A stretch of 51,584 bases of DNA from JALZAH01 sp051000755. GTDB taxonomy: Bacteria > Actinomycetota > Acidimicrobiia > Acidimicrobiales > Palsa-688. The notes under the pieces are model-generated. The model saw nothing but the letters and a program-made list of their open reading frames with translations. It was not told the origin of the DNA and searched no databases. Made by a program: the position numbers and the translations under genes. Positions 22,433 to 32,368 of the stretch are shown here, piece by piece. Position 1 is the stretch's first letter. Each line of letters starts with the position of its first letter. Location of the stretch: positions 1 to 51,584 of the forward strand of contig JBPCNZ010000099.1 of NCBI GenBank assembly GCA_051000755.1. The letters are read 5' to 3'.

Positions 22433-24307
22433 ATGAGCGGTCGACAGGTGACGATGGGCAGCCCGAGCCGGACCGGTTGGGTGCGGTGGGGCCGAGGCCG
22501 CGCCGGATGGCGGCTGGCCGTGGCCGCGGTTGGGGGCTTGGCCATGGCCGGCGCGGCGCTGGCGCCGGCCGCCCGGGCCGCTGGGGTCGCACCCGGGCCG
22601 CCGCCCACCGTCGGCTTCCACACCCAGAACGTGTCCATCCCGGTCTCGGTGGGTCCTGACGGAACCACCCACTGCACCGTCGTGGGGGAGCTGTTCGTCC
22701 CCGATGACGCCGGCGCCGGCCATCAGGTGCCGTCGATCCTCACCACCAACGGGTTCGGTGGTAGCTACACCGACCAGCAGGCCCTCGCCGGGTTCTTCGC
22801 CGCCCGGGACTACGAGGTCCTCACCTATTCGGGCCTGGGCTTCGGCGGCAGCGGGTGCAACATCGAGCTGGACAGCCCGGCCTACGACGGCCGGGCCGCC
22901 TCGGAGCTGGTGTCGTGGTTGGGTAACCGCGCCGAGGTCGTCAGCGATGGCAACGACGACCCCCGGGTGGGGATGATCGGCGGCTCCTACGGCGGAGCCG
23001 TGCAGCTGGCCGCCTCGTCGATCGATCCCAGGATCGACGCCATCGTCCCCGTCATCACCTGGAACGACCTGGCCTACTCCCTGGGACCGAGCAACGACGC
23101 CACCAACTTCGTTCACACCGACTCGCCGCCCGGGATCCTCAAGGCGGAGTGGACCGCTTTCTTCTTCGGTGAGGGACTGACCGAGCCGCTCCAGCACGCC
23201 ACCGCGACCCCGTTCCCGCCGTCGAGCTGTCCCGGGTTCGATCCCGCCGTCTGCTCCGATCTGGTCCAGTCGGCGGTCCTCGGCTACCCCTCCCCGCAGA
23301 CGGTCGCCACCCTCCGGGCCGCGTCGATGGTCACCTACGGGACGACGGTGCATGCTCCCACCTTGTTGATGCAGGGTGAGAACGACACCCTGTTCAACAT
23401 CAACGAGGCGGTGGCCAACTACAAGCAGCTGCTCGCCAACAACACGCCGGTCAAGCTGGTCCTTCAGAGCTGGGGCCACTCGGGCCTGACCCCTGCCCCA
23501 GGCGAGGTCGACTACACCGACGCGGCCAAGGGCTACGAGACCCAGCTGATCGCCGACTGGTTCGCCAAGTACCTGGGCCATCAGAGCGTCTCGACCGGTC
23601 CCGCCGTCGAGTACTACAGGGACTGGGTCCCGACTCCCGCCGGGGCGTCCGCCGAAACCTCCTACGGGACAGCCACGTCCTGGCCCGTCGGTACCACCGA
23701 GGCCCTGCACCTGTCGGGCAATGGCGCCCTCACCGCGGGGGCCGGTTCAGTGACGGCGGGGAGCCGGTCATTTGTCAACCCGCCCGGCGGCACGGGGGGG
23801 AGTTACTCGGAGACGTCCGCCATCGGCAACTCGGTGCCCGGGCTGTCCAGCATCCCGCCCAGTGATGTCCCGGGCACGGTGACCACCTTCGAGACGTCGC
23901 CATTGCCCGGCGCCGTCGATTCGGTGGGTGTACCCACGGCCAGGTTCACCCTCCGCTCTCTCGTCCCTGCCGGATTGTCACCGGCCACGGACCCGGCCCT
24001 GTTCGCCAAGATCTACGACGTGGCCCCGAACGGCACCGTCACCCTCGTCAACCGCCTGGTCTCGCCCATCCGGGTGGCCGACCTGAGCAAACCGGTGTCG
24101 GTGACGCTTCCCGGTGTCGCTCACCGCTACGCCGCGGGGGACCGCATCGAGCTGGTGCTGGCGGCCACCGACGACGCCTATCTGGGCAACCGGGCGCCGA
24201 ACCTTCTTTCGGTCGCCATCGACCCGGCCCATCCGGGGACCTTGAACCTGCCGGTGGTGGCCGCCACGCAAGAGACCCAGGGGGGCCGGTCCACTCCCGC
24301 CCGCTGA
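22433..24307 (+). CDS. secreted S15/CocE-like alpha/beta hydrolase
   Basis: A 624-residue exported hydrolase. Residues 20-47 form a signal peptide (WRLAVAAVGGLAMAGAALAP, then ARAAG as the likely cleavage site). The alpha/beta domain has the nucleophile elbow GGSYGG near residue 184, the acid region in LLMQGENDTLFN and a His in QSWGHSG. A C-terminal beta domain (from about residue 480) resembles the jelly-roll of X-Pro dipeptidyl-peptidases and cocaine esterase. The ATG at 22433 is preceded by GAAGAGGG; an in-frame ATG lies further on at MGSPSRTG. The substrate is unknown: peptidase, esterase or acylase are all possible. Confidence 0.85.
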   Translation: MSGRQVTMGSPSRTGWVRWGRGRAGWRLAVAAVGGLAMAGAALAPAARAAGVAPGPPPTVGFHTQNVSIPVSVGPDGTTHCTVVGELFVPDDAGAGHQVPSILTTNGFGGSYTDQQALAGFFAARDYEVLTYSGLGFGGSGCNIELDSPAYDGRAASELVSWLGNRAEVVSDGNDDPRVGMIGGSYGGAVQLAASSIDPRIDAIVPVITWNDLAYSLGPSNDATNFVHTDSPPGILKAEWTAFFFGEGLTEPLQHATATPFPPSSCPGFDPAVCSDLVQSAVLGYPSPQTVATLRAASMVTYGTTVHAPTLLMQGENDTLFNINEAVANYKQLLANNTPVKLVLQSWGHSGLTPAPGEVDYTDAAKGYETQLIADWFAKYLGHQSVSTGPAVEYYRDWVPTPAGASAETSYGTATSWPVGTTEALHLSGNGALTAGAGSVTAGSRSFVNPPGGTGGSYSETSAIGNSVPGLSSIPPSDVPGTVTTFETSPLPGAVDSVGVPTARFTLRSLVPAGLSPATDPALFAKIYDVAPNGTVTLVNRLVSPIRVADLSKPVSVTLPGVAHRYAAGDRIELVLAATDDAYLGNRAPNLLSVAIDPAHPGTLNLPVVAATQETQGGRSTPAR

Positions 24308-24380
24308 CGTCAGACGCTCTTCGCAGGTTTTCAGCTCCTCCGCAGTGTGCTTGTCACCGCGATGGGGCAGACTCGGACTC

Positions 24381-25289
24381 GTGAGCACAACGACGACCCA
24401 GAAGGCGTTTCGCCACATCGGCAAGGAGTACGGCGCTCCGGGTGGTGGCATCTCCGCGTTCGGGGGCGCCCCGGACAAGGCTCCCACCCATCGCCCGCCA
24501 CCCTCGGGCTGGGGAGCGCCTGCCGGCGGCTCCTTCGGCCAGGGGACCATCCCCCAGCCGGGTGGTCCCGGTGGCATTCCTCCCGTCTATGACCCCAAGG
24601 GGTACGGCGGGGGCGGCTCCGGGCCGCAATGGGCACCTCCCACCGAGCCCTTCCAGGCCAAGCGGGCCTATGACAAGCTGCTCACCCTCACGGTGGTCAC
24701 CGTCCTCACCGGAGTCGTCGGCTATGTGGCCGTGCCGGTCGGCCTGGCCTTCGCCTGCCTGGTGGTGGCCTTCGGGCTGATCATCCTCAGCTACTTCAAG
24801 GTCCGATGGTCGAAGGTGATCGCTCCCGCCTACGCCGTGCTCGAAGGCCTGGGCCTGGGGGCCATCTCGGCCAGCTACGCCACCCTCGGCCATGGCATCG
24901 TGCCCGTCGCCATCGTCTTCACCGGAGCGGTGTTCGTCGCCGCCCTCGCCCTGTACCGGACCGGGCTGGTCAAGGTCACCCCCCGCATGACCGCCCTGGC
25001 CATGATGGGCGGCTTCGGGATCATGATCGTGGCCGGGCTGTCCCTGGTCGGTTTGTCGCTGCCCGGGCTCAACAGCTTCGGGCCCCTGGGCGTGATCATC
25101 GGGGTGGTGTTCCTGGCCATCGCCGTGCTCAACCTGTTCAACGACTTCGCCTTCGTGGACAAGGCCGAGGCTGCGGGCCTGCCCGCCGACGCCGAATGGT
25201 CGGCCGCCCTGGCCATGATGACCGCCCTGGTGCTGGTCTACATCAGCATGCTGCGGATCATCGCCTCCATGTACGGGGGCCGGCGCTAA
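24381..25289 (+). CDS. Bax inhibitor-1/YccA-family membrane protein
   Basis: A 302-residue protein. The first 95 residues are Gly/Pro-rich and soluble; the rest has seven hydrophobic helices in the Bax1-I (TMBIM) pattern, with the charged residues near VRWSKVIAPAYAVLEGLGLG and LNLFNDFAFVDKAEA typical of the actinobacterial branch. Homologues are thought to act as pH-gated calcium leak channels; the role in actinobacteria is unclear. I prefer GTG 24381 (VSTTTTQKAF) to the earlier ATG at 24345, whose extra residues look non-coding. Confidence 0.88.
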   Translation: MSTTTTQKAFRHIGKEYGAPGGGISAFGGAPDKAPTHRPPPSGWGAPAGGSFGQGTIPQPGGPGGIPPVYDPKGYGGGGSGPQWAPPTEPFQAKRAYDKLLTLTVVTVLTGVVGYVAVPVGLAFACLVVAFGLIILSYFKVRWSKVIAPAYAVLEGLGLGAISASYATLGHGIVPVAIVFTGAVFVAALALYRTGLVKVTPRMTALAMMGGFGIMIVAGLSLVGLSLPGLNSFGPLGVIIGVVFLAIAVLNLFNDFAFVDKAEAAGLPADAEWSAALAMMTALVLVYISMLRIIASMYGGRR

Positions 25290-25390
25290 AGCGCCTTTTC
25301 TTCCAGCGCAAGGGTTGCCCTGCGAGGTGTGGACTTTCTGACCCCAGGGGGGGTTACGGGTGCCCGTACCTCGATGGGATACTGGCGCCG

Positions 25391-27626
25391 ATGACGTTCG
25401 GCGATGACCCCCAGATGCCGGTTTGGCCACCGCCGGTCCCGCCATCGCTGCCCCCTGAGGAGCTGGCCCCTGGAGTGGTGATCGGCGGCTACCGGTTGGA
25501 GGCGGTGGTCGGTCGGGGAGGCATGGGCACGGTGTACCGAGCCACCCAGATGGCACTATGACCGGGCCGTGGCCCTCAAGGTGATCGCCCCGTCTCTGGC
25601 CGCTGATCCCACCTTCCGTGAACGGTTCCGCTACGAGTCTCGCCAGGCCGCGTCGCTCGACCATCCCAGCGTCGTCACCATCCACGAGGCGGGCGAGGAC
25701 GCCGGCCGGCTGTTCGCCTCCATGCGCCTGGTGGAGGGGGGCGACCTGAGGGGGCTGCTCGCCCAGGCGGGACCGATGAACCCGGATCGGGCCGTCGATC
25801 TCGTGGCTCAGGTCGCCGGAGCACTGGACGCGGCCCACGCCCGCGGCCTGGTGCACCGCGACGTCAAGCCCTCCAACATCCTGGTCGAGCGCAGTGGCGG
25901 AGTCGAGCGGGCCTATCTGAACGATTTCGGTCTGGTCAAACGCCTCGGCAGCGACCCTGACCTCACTGGCAGCGCGGCTTGGGTGGGCAGCGTCGACTAC
26001 CTGGCCCCCGAGCAGGTTCGCGGCGCGGCCGTCGACGTGCGCACCGACGTGTACGCCCTGGGGGCGGTGCTCTACGCCGCCCTCACCTCCCAGGTGCCCT
26101 TCCCCCGCAGCGACACGGCGGCCAAGCTCTACGCCAGCGTCAACGAGGCGGTGCCATCCGTGCGCCAGATCCGACCGGAGCTGCCGGCGGCCCTTGACGC
26201 GGTGATCCAGCGGGCCACCGCCAAGGACCCCGCTGTGCGCTTCGAGAGCGCCGGGGCCATGGGCGCCGCCGCCGACGCCGCGGTCACCGGCGTGGCCACG
26301 AACCTCGACGCCGCGAGCGCCCCGGCCACTCCGACCGCCTCGCCGCTGGCACCACCCGTCGGGCCCTGGCGTCGCCAGCACCCGAAGCGGGCGGCGCTGG
26401 CGATCGCGGCCGCCGTGGCCATCCTCGCGGGCGGCACGGGGATAGCCCTCAGCCTTTCCGGCAGCGGCCAGGAACGGCCCCGACCCACCGCCAGCCACCG
26501 ATCCGCCAATTCGGCAGCTGGCGCGGCGCCGGGAGCGCCTGGGGGCCCCGCCTCCGGCGGGTTGAACACCACCACCGCGACCTTCAATCCCCCCGTAGGA
26601 GGGGGCCGGGACCGTCTCCGCATCGTCGTCTTCGACCTCCGCCGGCACGGCTCATGGCTCACGCTCGACTTCGGCATCGGCTGCGTCGCTCCCTTCGGCA
26701 CCATTGGCTGCGCGTCGGGCGACCTCAACATGCCGTTGGCGTGGAACGGTTCTGCCGCCTACACGGCGTCGAACAACACCGCCGGGGGCGTCCGCCTGAT
26801 CGACCCTGGCGGCAAGAAGCTCTACCAACCGGTCCTTGACGACCAGCAGCGGCCGTACTCGACTGTGCTGCCTGGCTACTACGATCCTGGGCCCCTCCAC
26901 CTGGCATCGACGACCTTTGCGGCGCCGCCGGCCGGGACCTCGACGCTCGACGTGGCGTTCGCCAATGGCGGGCCGCTCATCGCCAACGTCCCCGTCTCGT
27001 CGGGACCGCCGCGACTGCCGGGCGGGCCCGGTGTGGTCCCCGCCGTGGCGTCGCCGTTCACCGCCCCGCCACCCAACCCCGACCCTACGGCGTTCAACCT
27101 CGACGTCCTCGACCTGATGGCAACCGTCGGCAACACCACAGGCAGCGATCAGGAGGCGCCCGGCCGCAGCACCCTCACCTTGTCGGCCGACGTGTTGTTC
27201 GCCTTCAACCAGGCGACGCTCAGCCCCCAGGCCCAAGCCGTTCTCGCCTCGGTGGCGGCGCGGATCAAGAACGGTGCCGATGGTCCGGTGACGATCACCG
27301 GGTATACCGACGCTGTCGGCACCGACGAGGTCAATGTCCCGCTCTCCGAAGCCCGAGCCCAGGCAGTGGCGACGGCGCTCACCCCGCTCGTGGCCGGCTC
27401 GCCGGCCACCCTGCAGACCTCGGGGATGGGAGCGCAAGACCCAATCGCGCCCAACACCAACGGGGACGGGTCTGACAACCCCGCGGGCCGGGCGCTCAAC
27501 CGTCGTGTCACCCTTGCCTACTCGGTGAAGGCACCGGAGGCCCCGGCGCCCCCTGCTGCGACAGGCCAACCCGGACCACCACCCGGCGCTGCCGGTCCCC
27601 GCACGGTCGACTTCAAACCCCTTTAA
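25391..27626 (+). CDS. Ser/Thr protein kinase with OmpA-like ectodomain, frameshifted
   Basis: A Hanks-type kinase of about 745 residues if one base is skipped. The frame from ATG 25391 encodes the Gly loop GRGGMGTVY (residues 41-49) but stops at 25559-25561; dropping the T at 25559 restores DRAVALK with catalytic Lys63, HRDVKPSN, NDFG and YLAPEQ. A membrane helix follows (AALAIAAAVAILAGGTGIAL, about residues 336-358), then a cysteine-containing beta domain, then an OmpA-like peptidoglycan-binding domain (DVLFAFNQATLSPQAQAVL, LSEARAQAV, LNRRVTL). The usual PASTA repeats are absent. The frameshift falls inside the ATP site, so the gene is broken unless it is a sequencing error or recoded. The rest after the shift is open to TAA 27624. 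Confidence 0.75.
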
Positions 27627-27659
27627 TATCCGGGGTCGACCGTCAACCCTGCCTATCAG

Positions 27660-28046
27660 GTGACGGTCAACGGTGTCACCCGGCACGGCCCGTACATGGT
27701 CCTCGACCTGACTGCGACATGCACGATGAGTTCCTGCTCCGGCGAGAACGACTTCTCGGCCGGGACCGCCACCGTGCCCCCGGCCCCCGCATCGCAGAAG
27801 CTGAGTCTCGACGAGAGCCTCAACAATTTCAGCGGTCTCTACCTGTCGGACGCGACCGGCAACATCTCCGTAGCGATCCGGGACAGCAGCAACGATCCGC
27901 TCACCTCCGACGCGGAACTGTATTGGGATGTCGGTCAGAGCTACCGGATCTGGGCGTACGCTCCCGACCCCTCCGTGCACTCCATCAGCGTGGTCCTACC
28001 GGGCAACCAGGCCAGGATCAGCGACGTCCCCGTTCCCGCCCCCTAG
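27660..28046 (+). CDS. ectodomain-like protein, probably a detached end of the kinase
   Basis: A 128-residue beta-rich domain in the same reading frame as the kinase, separated from it by one TAA (27624-27626) and eleven further sense codons. It resembles the kinase's own first ectodomain: RHGPYMVLDLTATC against RHGSWLTLDFGIGC, a Cys-Ser-Gly/Cys-Ala-Ser-Gly pair, NNFSGLYLSD against NNTAGGVRLID, and ISDVPV against IANVPV at the end. No ribosome binding site or signal peptide precedes the GTG at 27660. I therefore read it as the last domain of the original kinase, cut off by a nonsense mutation, or reached by readthrough. Confidence 0.6.
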   Translation: MTVNGVTRHGPYMVLDLTATCTMSSCSGENDFSAGTATVPPAPASQKLSLDESLNNFSGLYLSDATGNISVAIRDSSNDPLTSDAELYWDVGQSYRIWAYAPDPSVHSISVVLPGNQARISDVPVPAP

Positions 28047-28142
28047 CCCGATCGGCAGGGGCCGGCGGGCGCTCGGCTATGCTGAGCCGTCCGCCAGCGA
28101 CCTGCTGAGCGGTCGTCAGAGAACAACCTCTGAGGAGCGCGC

Positions 28143-29441
28143 GTGCCTGCCACCGTCGTCGTCGGCACCCAGTGGGGTGACGAGGGCAAGGGGAAACTGA
28201 CCGATCTCCTGGCCCGCGACATGCAGGTCGTTGTCCGCTATCAGGGCGGGCACAATGCCGGGCACACCATCGTGGTCGACGGTCGAACCTTTGCTCTCCA
28301 GCTGTTGCCCAGCGGCATCCTGTACCGCCACATCACTCCCGTGATCGGCAACGGCGTGGTCGTCGACCCTGGCGTCCTGCTGGCCGAGATGGCCACCCTG
28401 GCCGAGGCCGGCGTGGACTGTTCGCGGCTGTGCCTGTCCGGTTCGGCCCATCTGATCATGCCGTACCACCAGGAGCTCGACGGGCTCAACGAGCGCTTCC
28501 TCGGCCGCAACAAGTTGGGCACCACCAAGCGGGGGATCGGCCCGGCGTACGCCGACAAGGCGGCCCGGATCGGCATCCGGATCCAGGATCTCCTCGACCC
28601 GAAGATCTTCCGGGAGAAGCTCGACGTGGTGCTCCGGGAGAAGAACCAGATCCTGGCCAAGGTCTACAACCGCCTGCCCCTGTCGGCCGACGAGATCGCC
28701 GCCCGCTACCTCGACGAGTACGCCCCGGCCCTGGCCCCGCTCATCGGTGACTCGGTGGGCGTCGTCCACCAGGCTCTCGAAGCCGGCCAGAGGGTGCTGC
28801 TCGAGGGGGCCCAGGCCACCTTCTTGGACCTCGACCACGGCACCTATCCGTTCGTGACCTCCTCCAACCCGGTGGCCGGCGGTGCCTGTGTCGGCGCCGG
28901 CGTCGGACCCCGGGAGATCAGCGACGTCATGGGCATCGCCAAGGCCTACGTGACCCGGGTCGGGTCGGGTCCGTTCCCCACCGAGCTCCACGACGGGCTG
29001 GGTGAGGTGCTGGTCGAGCGGGGCCACGAGTTCGGCACCAACACCGGCCGGCGCCGCCGGACCGGGTGGTTCGACGCGGTCATGATCCGTCAGGCCGCCC
29101 GCCTCAACTCGCTCTCCGAGGTGGCCCTGACCAAGCTCGACGTGCTGGACACGTTCGAGACGCTGAAGGTGTGCGTGGCCTACGAGCTCGACGGTGTGCG
29201 CTACGAGCACATGCCGTATCACCAGTCGGTGATGCACCGGGCCAAACCCGTCTACGAGAACCTGCCCGGATGGCAGTCCGACACCTCGGCGGTGACCGAG
29301 TTGGAGCAACTACCGCTGCGGGCCCGTGACTATGTGGGGTTCCTGGCCGAGCAGACCGGAATCCCCATCGGGGTGGTCGGGGTCGGTCCGGGCCGGGACC
29401 AGTTCGTCCGCTTCTCCGCGCCCGGCACCCAGCCCGCCTGA
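28143..29441 (+). CDS. purA: adenylosuccinate synthetase
   Basis: PurA, 432 residues, joins IMP and aspartate using GTP, the first step from IMP to AMP. It starts VVVGTQWGDEGKGK with the GDEGKGK loop at residues 12-18, followed by GGHNAGHT, GTTKRGIGPAYADK and the C-terminal TGRRRRTGWFD. GTG 28143 follows TGAGGAG. It is the first gene of the purine run; purD begins three bases after its stop. Confidence 0.97.
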   Translation: MPATVVVGTQWGDEGKGKLTDLLARDMQVVVRYQGGHNAGHTIVVDGRTFALQLLPSGILYRHITPVIGNGVVVDPGVLLAEMATLAEAGVDCSRLCLSGSAHLIMPYHQELDGLNERFLGRNKLGTTKRGIGPAYADKAARIGIRIQDLLDPKIFREKLDVVLREKNQILAKVYNRLPLSADEIAARYLDEYAPALAPLIGDSVGVVHQALEAGQRVLLEGAQATFLDLDHGTYPFVTSSNPVAGGACVGAGVGPREISDVMGIAKAYVTRVGSGPFPTELHDGLGEVLVERGHEFGTNTGRRRRTGWFDAVMIRQAARLNSLSEVALTKLDVLDTFETLKVCVAYELDGVRYEHMPYHQSVMHRAKPVYENLPGWQSDTSAVTELEQLPLRARDYVGFLAEQTGIPIGVVGVGPGRDQFVRFSAPGTQPA

Positions 29442-29444
29442 TCG

Positions 29445-30740
29445 GTGGCGCAACGGCTGAGCGTCTGTGTGGTCGGCTCCGGCGGGCGCGAGCACGCCCT
29501 GGCGGTGGCCCTGGCCCGGACCGCCGAGGTGGTGGTCGCCCCCGGCAACCCGGCCATGACGGGACCCGGCATCTCCCTGACCATGGCCGACGCCACCGAG
29601 GTCGACGCCGACCTCTGGATCATCGGCCCCGAGGCGCCCCTCGTCGATGGCCTGGCCGACCGGCTCCGGGCCCAGGGCCGGGCCGTGTTCGGACCGGGGG
29701 CCGACGGGGCCCGGCTGGAGGGCTCGAAGGCGTGGATGAAGGACCTCCTGGCCGCCGCCGGTGTGCCCACCGCGGCGTACGGGTCCTTCGAGGAGGTCGC
29801 CCCAGCCGTCGAGCTCCTGCGCTCCCTGCCCCCACCGTGGGTCGTCAAGACCGACGGGCTGGCCGCGGGCAAGGGGGTGCTGGTCACGTGGTCGCTCGAC
29901 GAGGCCATCGCCGACGTGGAGGCCAAGCTGTCAGGGGCCGCGTTCGGTGCCGCCGGCCGCCGGGTGGTGATCGAGGAGGGCCTGTCGGGACCGGAGCTGT
30001 CGGTCATGGCCGTCTGTGACGGCACCCGGGCGCTGGCCCTGGCCCCGGCCCAGGACCACAAGCGTCTGGGCGCCGGCGACACCGGCCCCAACACGGGCGG
30101 GATGGGGGCCTACTCGCCGGTGCCCGGGGTGGGAACCGACATCGTCGCCGAGGTCATGGAGCGGGCCGTGAAGCCGACGTTGGGGGCGCTCACCGAGCGG
30201 GGGATCGACTACCGCGGCGTCCTCTACGCCGGGATCATGCTGACCCCGAACGGCCCCCGGGTGCTCGAGTTCAACGTGCGCTTCGGTGACCCCGAGACCC
30301 AGGTGGTGTTGCCCCGCTGGCAGGGAGACGTCGCCGCCGTGCTGGCCGCCGCCGCCACCGGGCGCCTGGACCTGGTGGATCCTCCGACCTTTGGCAAGGA
30401 CGCCGCCGTCTGCGTGGTTCTCGCCGCCGGCGGTTACCCCCAGGCGCCGGTCACCGGCGACCCCATCGACGGCATGGAGGTGGCCGCCGGGCATCCCGGT
30501 GTCGAGGTCTACGCCGCCGGGGTCGCATCCGGCGACGGCGGTCGTGGTCTGGTCACGGCGGGGGGACGGGTGCTGGGCGTGACCGCCACCGCGGCCTCGC
30601 TGGACGCGGCCCGCGACCGGGCCTATCAGGCCGTGAGCTCCATCTCGTGGCCGGCCATGACCTATCGCGGTGACATCGCCGCCGCTCATTCCCGACCGGC
30701 ACCCCCGCCTGTTGTGGTCACCGAGGAGGTGCGCCCGTGA
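29445..30740 (+). CDS. purD: phosphoribosylamine-glycine ligase
   Basis: PurD, 431 residues, an ATP-grasp enzyme making glycinamide ribonucleotide, the second step of purine synthesis. Family marks are VVGSGGREHALA at the N-terminus, VKTDGLAAGKGVLV, GPELSVMAVCDG and DHKRLGAGDTGPNTGGMGAYSP. The GTG start at 29445 lies three bases after the purA stop, and the stop overlaps the purE start by four bases. Confidence 0.97.
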   Translation: MAQRLSVCVVGSGGREHALAVALARTAEVVVAPGNPAMTGPGISLTMADATEVDADLWIIGPEAPLVDGLADRLRAQGRAVFGPGADGARLEGSKAWMKDLLAAAGVPTAAYGSFEEVAPAVELLRSLPPPWVVKTDGLAAGKGVLVTWSLDEAIADVEAKLSGAAFGAAGRRVVIEEGLSGPELSVMAVCDGTRALALAPAQDHKRLGAGDTGPNTGGMGAYSPVPGVGTDIVAEVMERAVKPTLGALTERGIDYRGVLYAGIMLTPNGPRVLEFNVRFGDPETQVVLPRWQGDVAAVLAAAATGRLDLVDPPTFGKDAAVCVVLAAGGYPQAPVTGDPIDGMEVAAGHPGVEVYAAGVASGDGGRGLVTAGGRVLGVTATAASLDAARDRAYQAVSSISWPAMTYRGDIAAAHSRPAPPPVVVTEEVRP

Positions 30741-31189
30741 AAGTCGCCGTGTTGATGGGCTCGGCCAATGACCAGCCCAAGATGGCTCCCGCCGTCGAGA
30801 CCCTGACCCGCTTCGGGGTGGAGGTCACCGAACACGTGATGTCCGCCCACCGCACGCCCGGCGTGGTGGCCGAGTTCGCCGCCGGCGCCCGGAAGTCGGG
30901 CTACGGGATCATCATCTGCGGGGCCGGCATGGCCGCCCACCTGGCCGGGGCCGTCGCCGGCCAGACCACCCTCCCCGTGATCGGCGTGCCCCTGTCGGGC
31001 GGAGCCATCGGTGGCGTCGACGCGCTCTACGCCACCGTGCAGATGCCGAGGGGTGTGCCCGTCGCCACCGTGGCCATCGACGGGGCCGCCAACGCCGCCG
31101 TCCTGGCCGTCGAGATCCTCGCCGTGCACGACGGCGAGCTGGCCGGCCGCCTCGGTGACTACCGGGCCGAATGGCTCCCCTCGTCCTGA
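30737..31189 (+). CDS. purE: N5-carboxyaminoimidazole ribonucleotide mutase
   Basis: PurE, 150 residues, moves the carboxyl group of N5-CAIR to give CAIR. It has the active-site stretches GSANDQPKM, SAHRTP and GAGMAAHLAGAVAGQT. GTG 30737 overlaps the purD stop. The class I enzyme needs PurK to supply N5-CAIR; no purK lies in this window, so it should be elsewhere. Confidence 0.96.
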   Translation: MKVAVLMGSANDQPKMAPAVETLTRFGVEVTEHVMSAHRTPGVVAEFAAGARKSGYGIIICGAGMAAHLAGAVAGQTTLPVIGVPLSGGAIGGVDALYATVQMPRGVPVATVAIDGAANAAVLAVEILAVHDGELAGRLGDYRAEWLPSS

Positions 31190-31214
31190 TGTCCCACTGT
31201 CTGGAGGAATCCCC

Positions 31215-32114
31215 ATGAGCCTCAATCGCGTGGCGTCCGGCAAGGTCCGCGACATCTACGAGTTGGACGACGACCATCTGGTGTTCGTCACGTCCGACCG
31301 CATCTCGGCGTTCGACGTGGTGATGGCCGAACCCATCCCCGACAAGGGACGGGTGCTCACCGCCATCACCGCCTTCTGGCTCGAGGCTCTGGCCGACGTC
31401 GCCCCCAACCACCTCGTCTCCACCGGGGCCCCCCCCGAGGCCCGGGACCCCGAGCAGCTGGCCGGGCGGACCATGGTGGTCCGCCGGGCAGAGATGCTGC
31501 CCATCGAGTGCATCGTACGGGGCTACCTGTCCGGCTCGGCGTGGGCCGAGTACCGCCGGAGCTCGACGATGCACGGCCAGGCCCTGCCGGCCGGCCTGCA
31601 ACAGTCGGAGCGGCTGCCGGAGCCGGTGTTCACCCCCTCCACCAAGGCCGCCGAGGGCCACGACGAGAACATCTCCTACCGTGCCGCGGTGGCCCTGATC
31701 GGCGACGACCTGGCCGCCGAAGCCCGGCGCATCTCCCTCGAGGCCTACCGCAGGGGCGCCGATCTGGCCGCCCAGCGAGGCATCATCATCGCCGACACCA
31801 AGTTCGAGCTGGGGATCATCGACCACCGGCTGGCCATCTGCGACGAGGTCCTCACCCCGGACTCGTCGCGCTTCTGGCCCGCCGAGGCGTGGAAGGCAGG
31901 CACAACGCCGCCCTCCTTCGACAAGCAGCCCCTACGGGACTGGCTGGAGAGCACGGGCTGGGACAAGCGCCCGCCGCCGCCGGATCTCCCCGCCGACGTG
32001 GTCGATGCCACCCGGAGCCGTTACGTGGCGGCCTACGAGCAGCTCACCGGGTTGCCGTTCGCGGCCTGGCCCGGGGCCGGCGGCCCGGCCCTCGGTCAGA
32101 TGGAGGCCGGCTGA
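31215..32114 (+). CDS. purC: SAICAR synthase
   Basis: PurC, 299 residues, couples CAIR to aspartate with ATP. It begins SLNRVASGKVRDIYELDDDH and contains LPIECIVRGYLSGSAWAEYR and IIIADTKFELG. ATG 31215 has GGAGGA upstream; the open frame reaching back to 31011 overlaps purE and is not coding. The length is the 300-residue type found in mycobacteria, longer than the enterobacterial form. The stop overlaps the purS start. Confidence 0.97.
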   Translation: MSLNRVASGKVRDIYELDDDHLVFVTSDRISAFDVVMAEPIPDKGRVLTAITAFWLEALADVAPNHLVSTGAPPEARDPEQLAGRTMVVRRAEMLPIECIVRGYLSGSAWAEYRRSSTMHGQALPAGLQQSERLPEPVFTPSTKAAEGHDENISYRAAVALIGDDLAAEARRISLEAYRRGADLAAQRGIIIADTKFELGIIDHRLAICDEVLTPDSSRFWPAEAWKAGTTPPSFDKQPLRDWLESTGWDKRPPPPDLPADVVDATRSRYVAAYEQLTGLPFAAWPGAGGPALGQMEAG

Positions 32115-32368
32115 TGCGCTTCCGCGTGTTCGTGGAGGTGGGCCTGCGAGAAGGCATCTCCGATCCCCAGGGGGCAACCATCGAGCGGGCCCTGCCGGCT
32201 CTCGGCTTCGATGACGTCACCGGGATGGCGACCGGCAAGGCCTTCCGCTTTCACGTGGACGCCGCCTCCCCGGCCGCCGCCGGCGAGCGGGCCGGTGAGT
32301 TGTGCCGGCGCTTCCTGACCAACCCGGTGATCGAGGACGCCCGGATCACCGTCGAGGACGGGCCATGA
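32114..32368 (+). CDS. purS: FGAM synthase subunit PurS
   Basis: An 84-residue PurS, the small dimeric subunit that bridges PurL and PurQ and helps channel ammonia. It begins MRFRVFVEVGLREGISDPQG and has the family pattern ending in LCRRFLTNPVIEDARI. It starts at ATG 32114, sharing one base with the purC stop (TGATG), and its stop overlaps the purQ start. Confidence 0.95.
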   Translation: MRFRVFVEVGLREGISDPQGATIERALPALGFDDVTGMATGKAFRFHVDAASPAAAGERAGELCRRFLTNPVIEDARITVEDGP

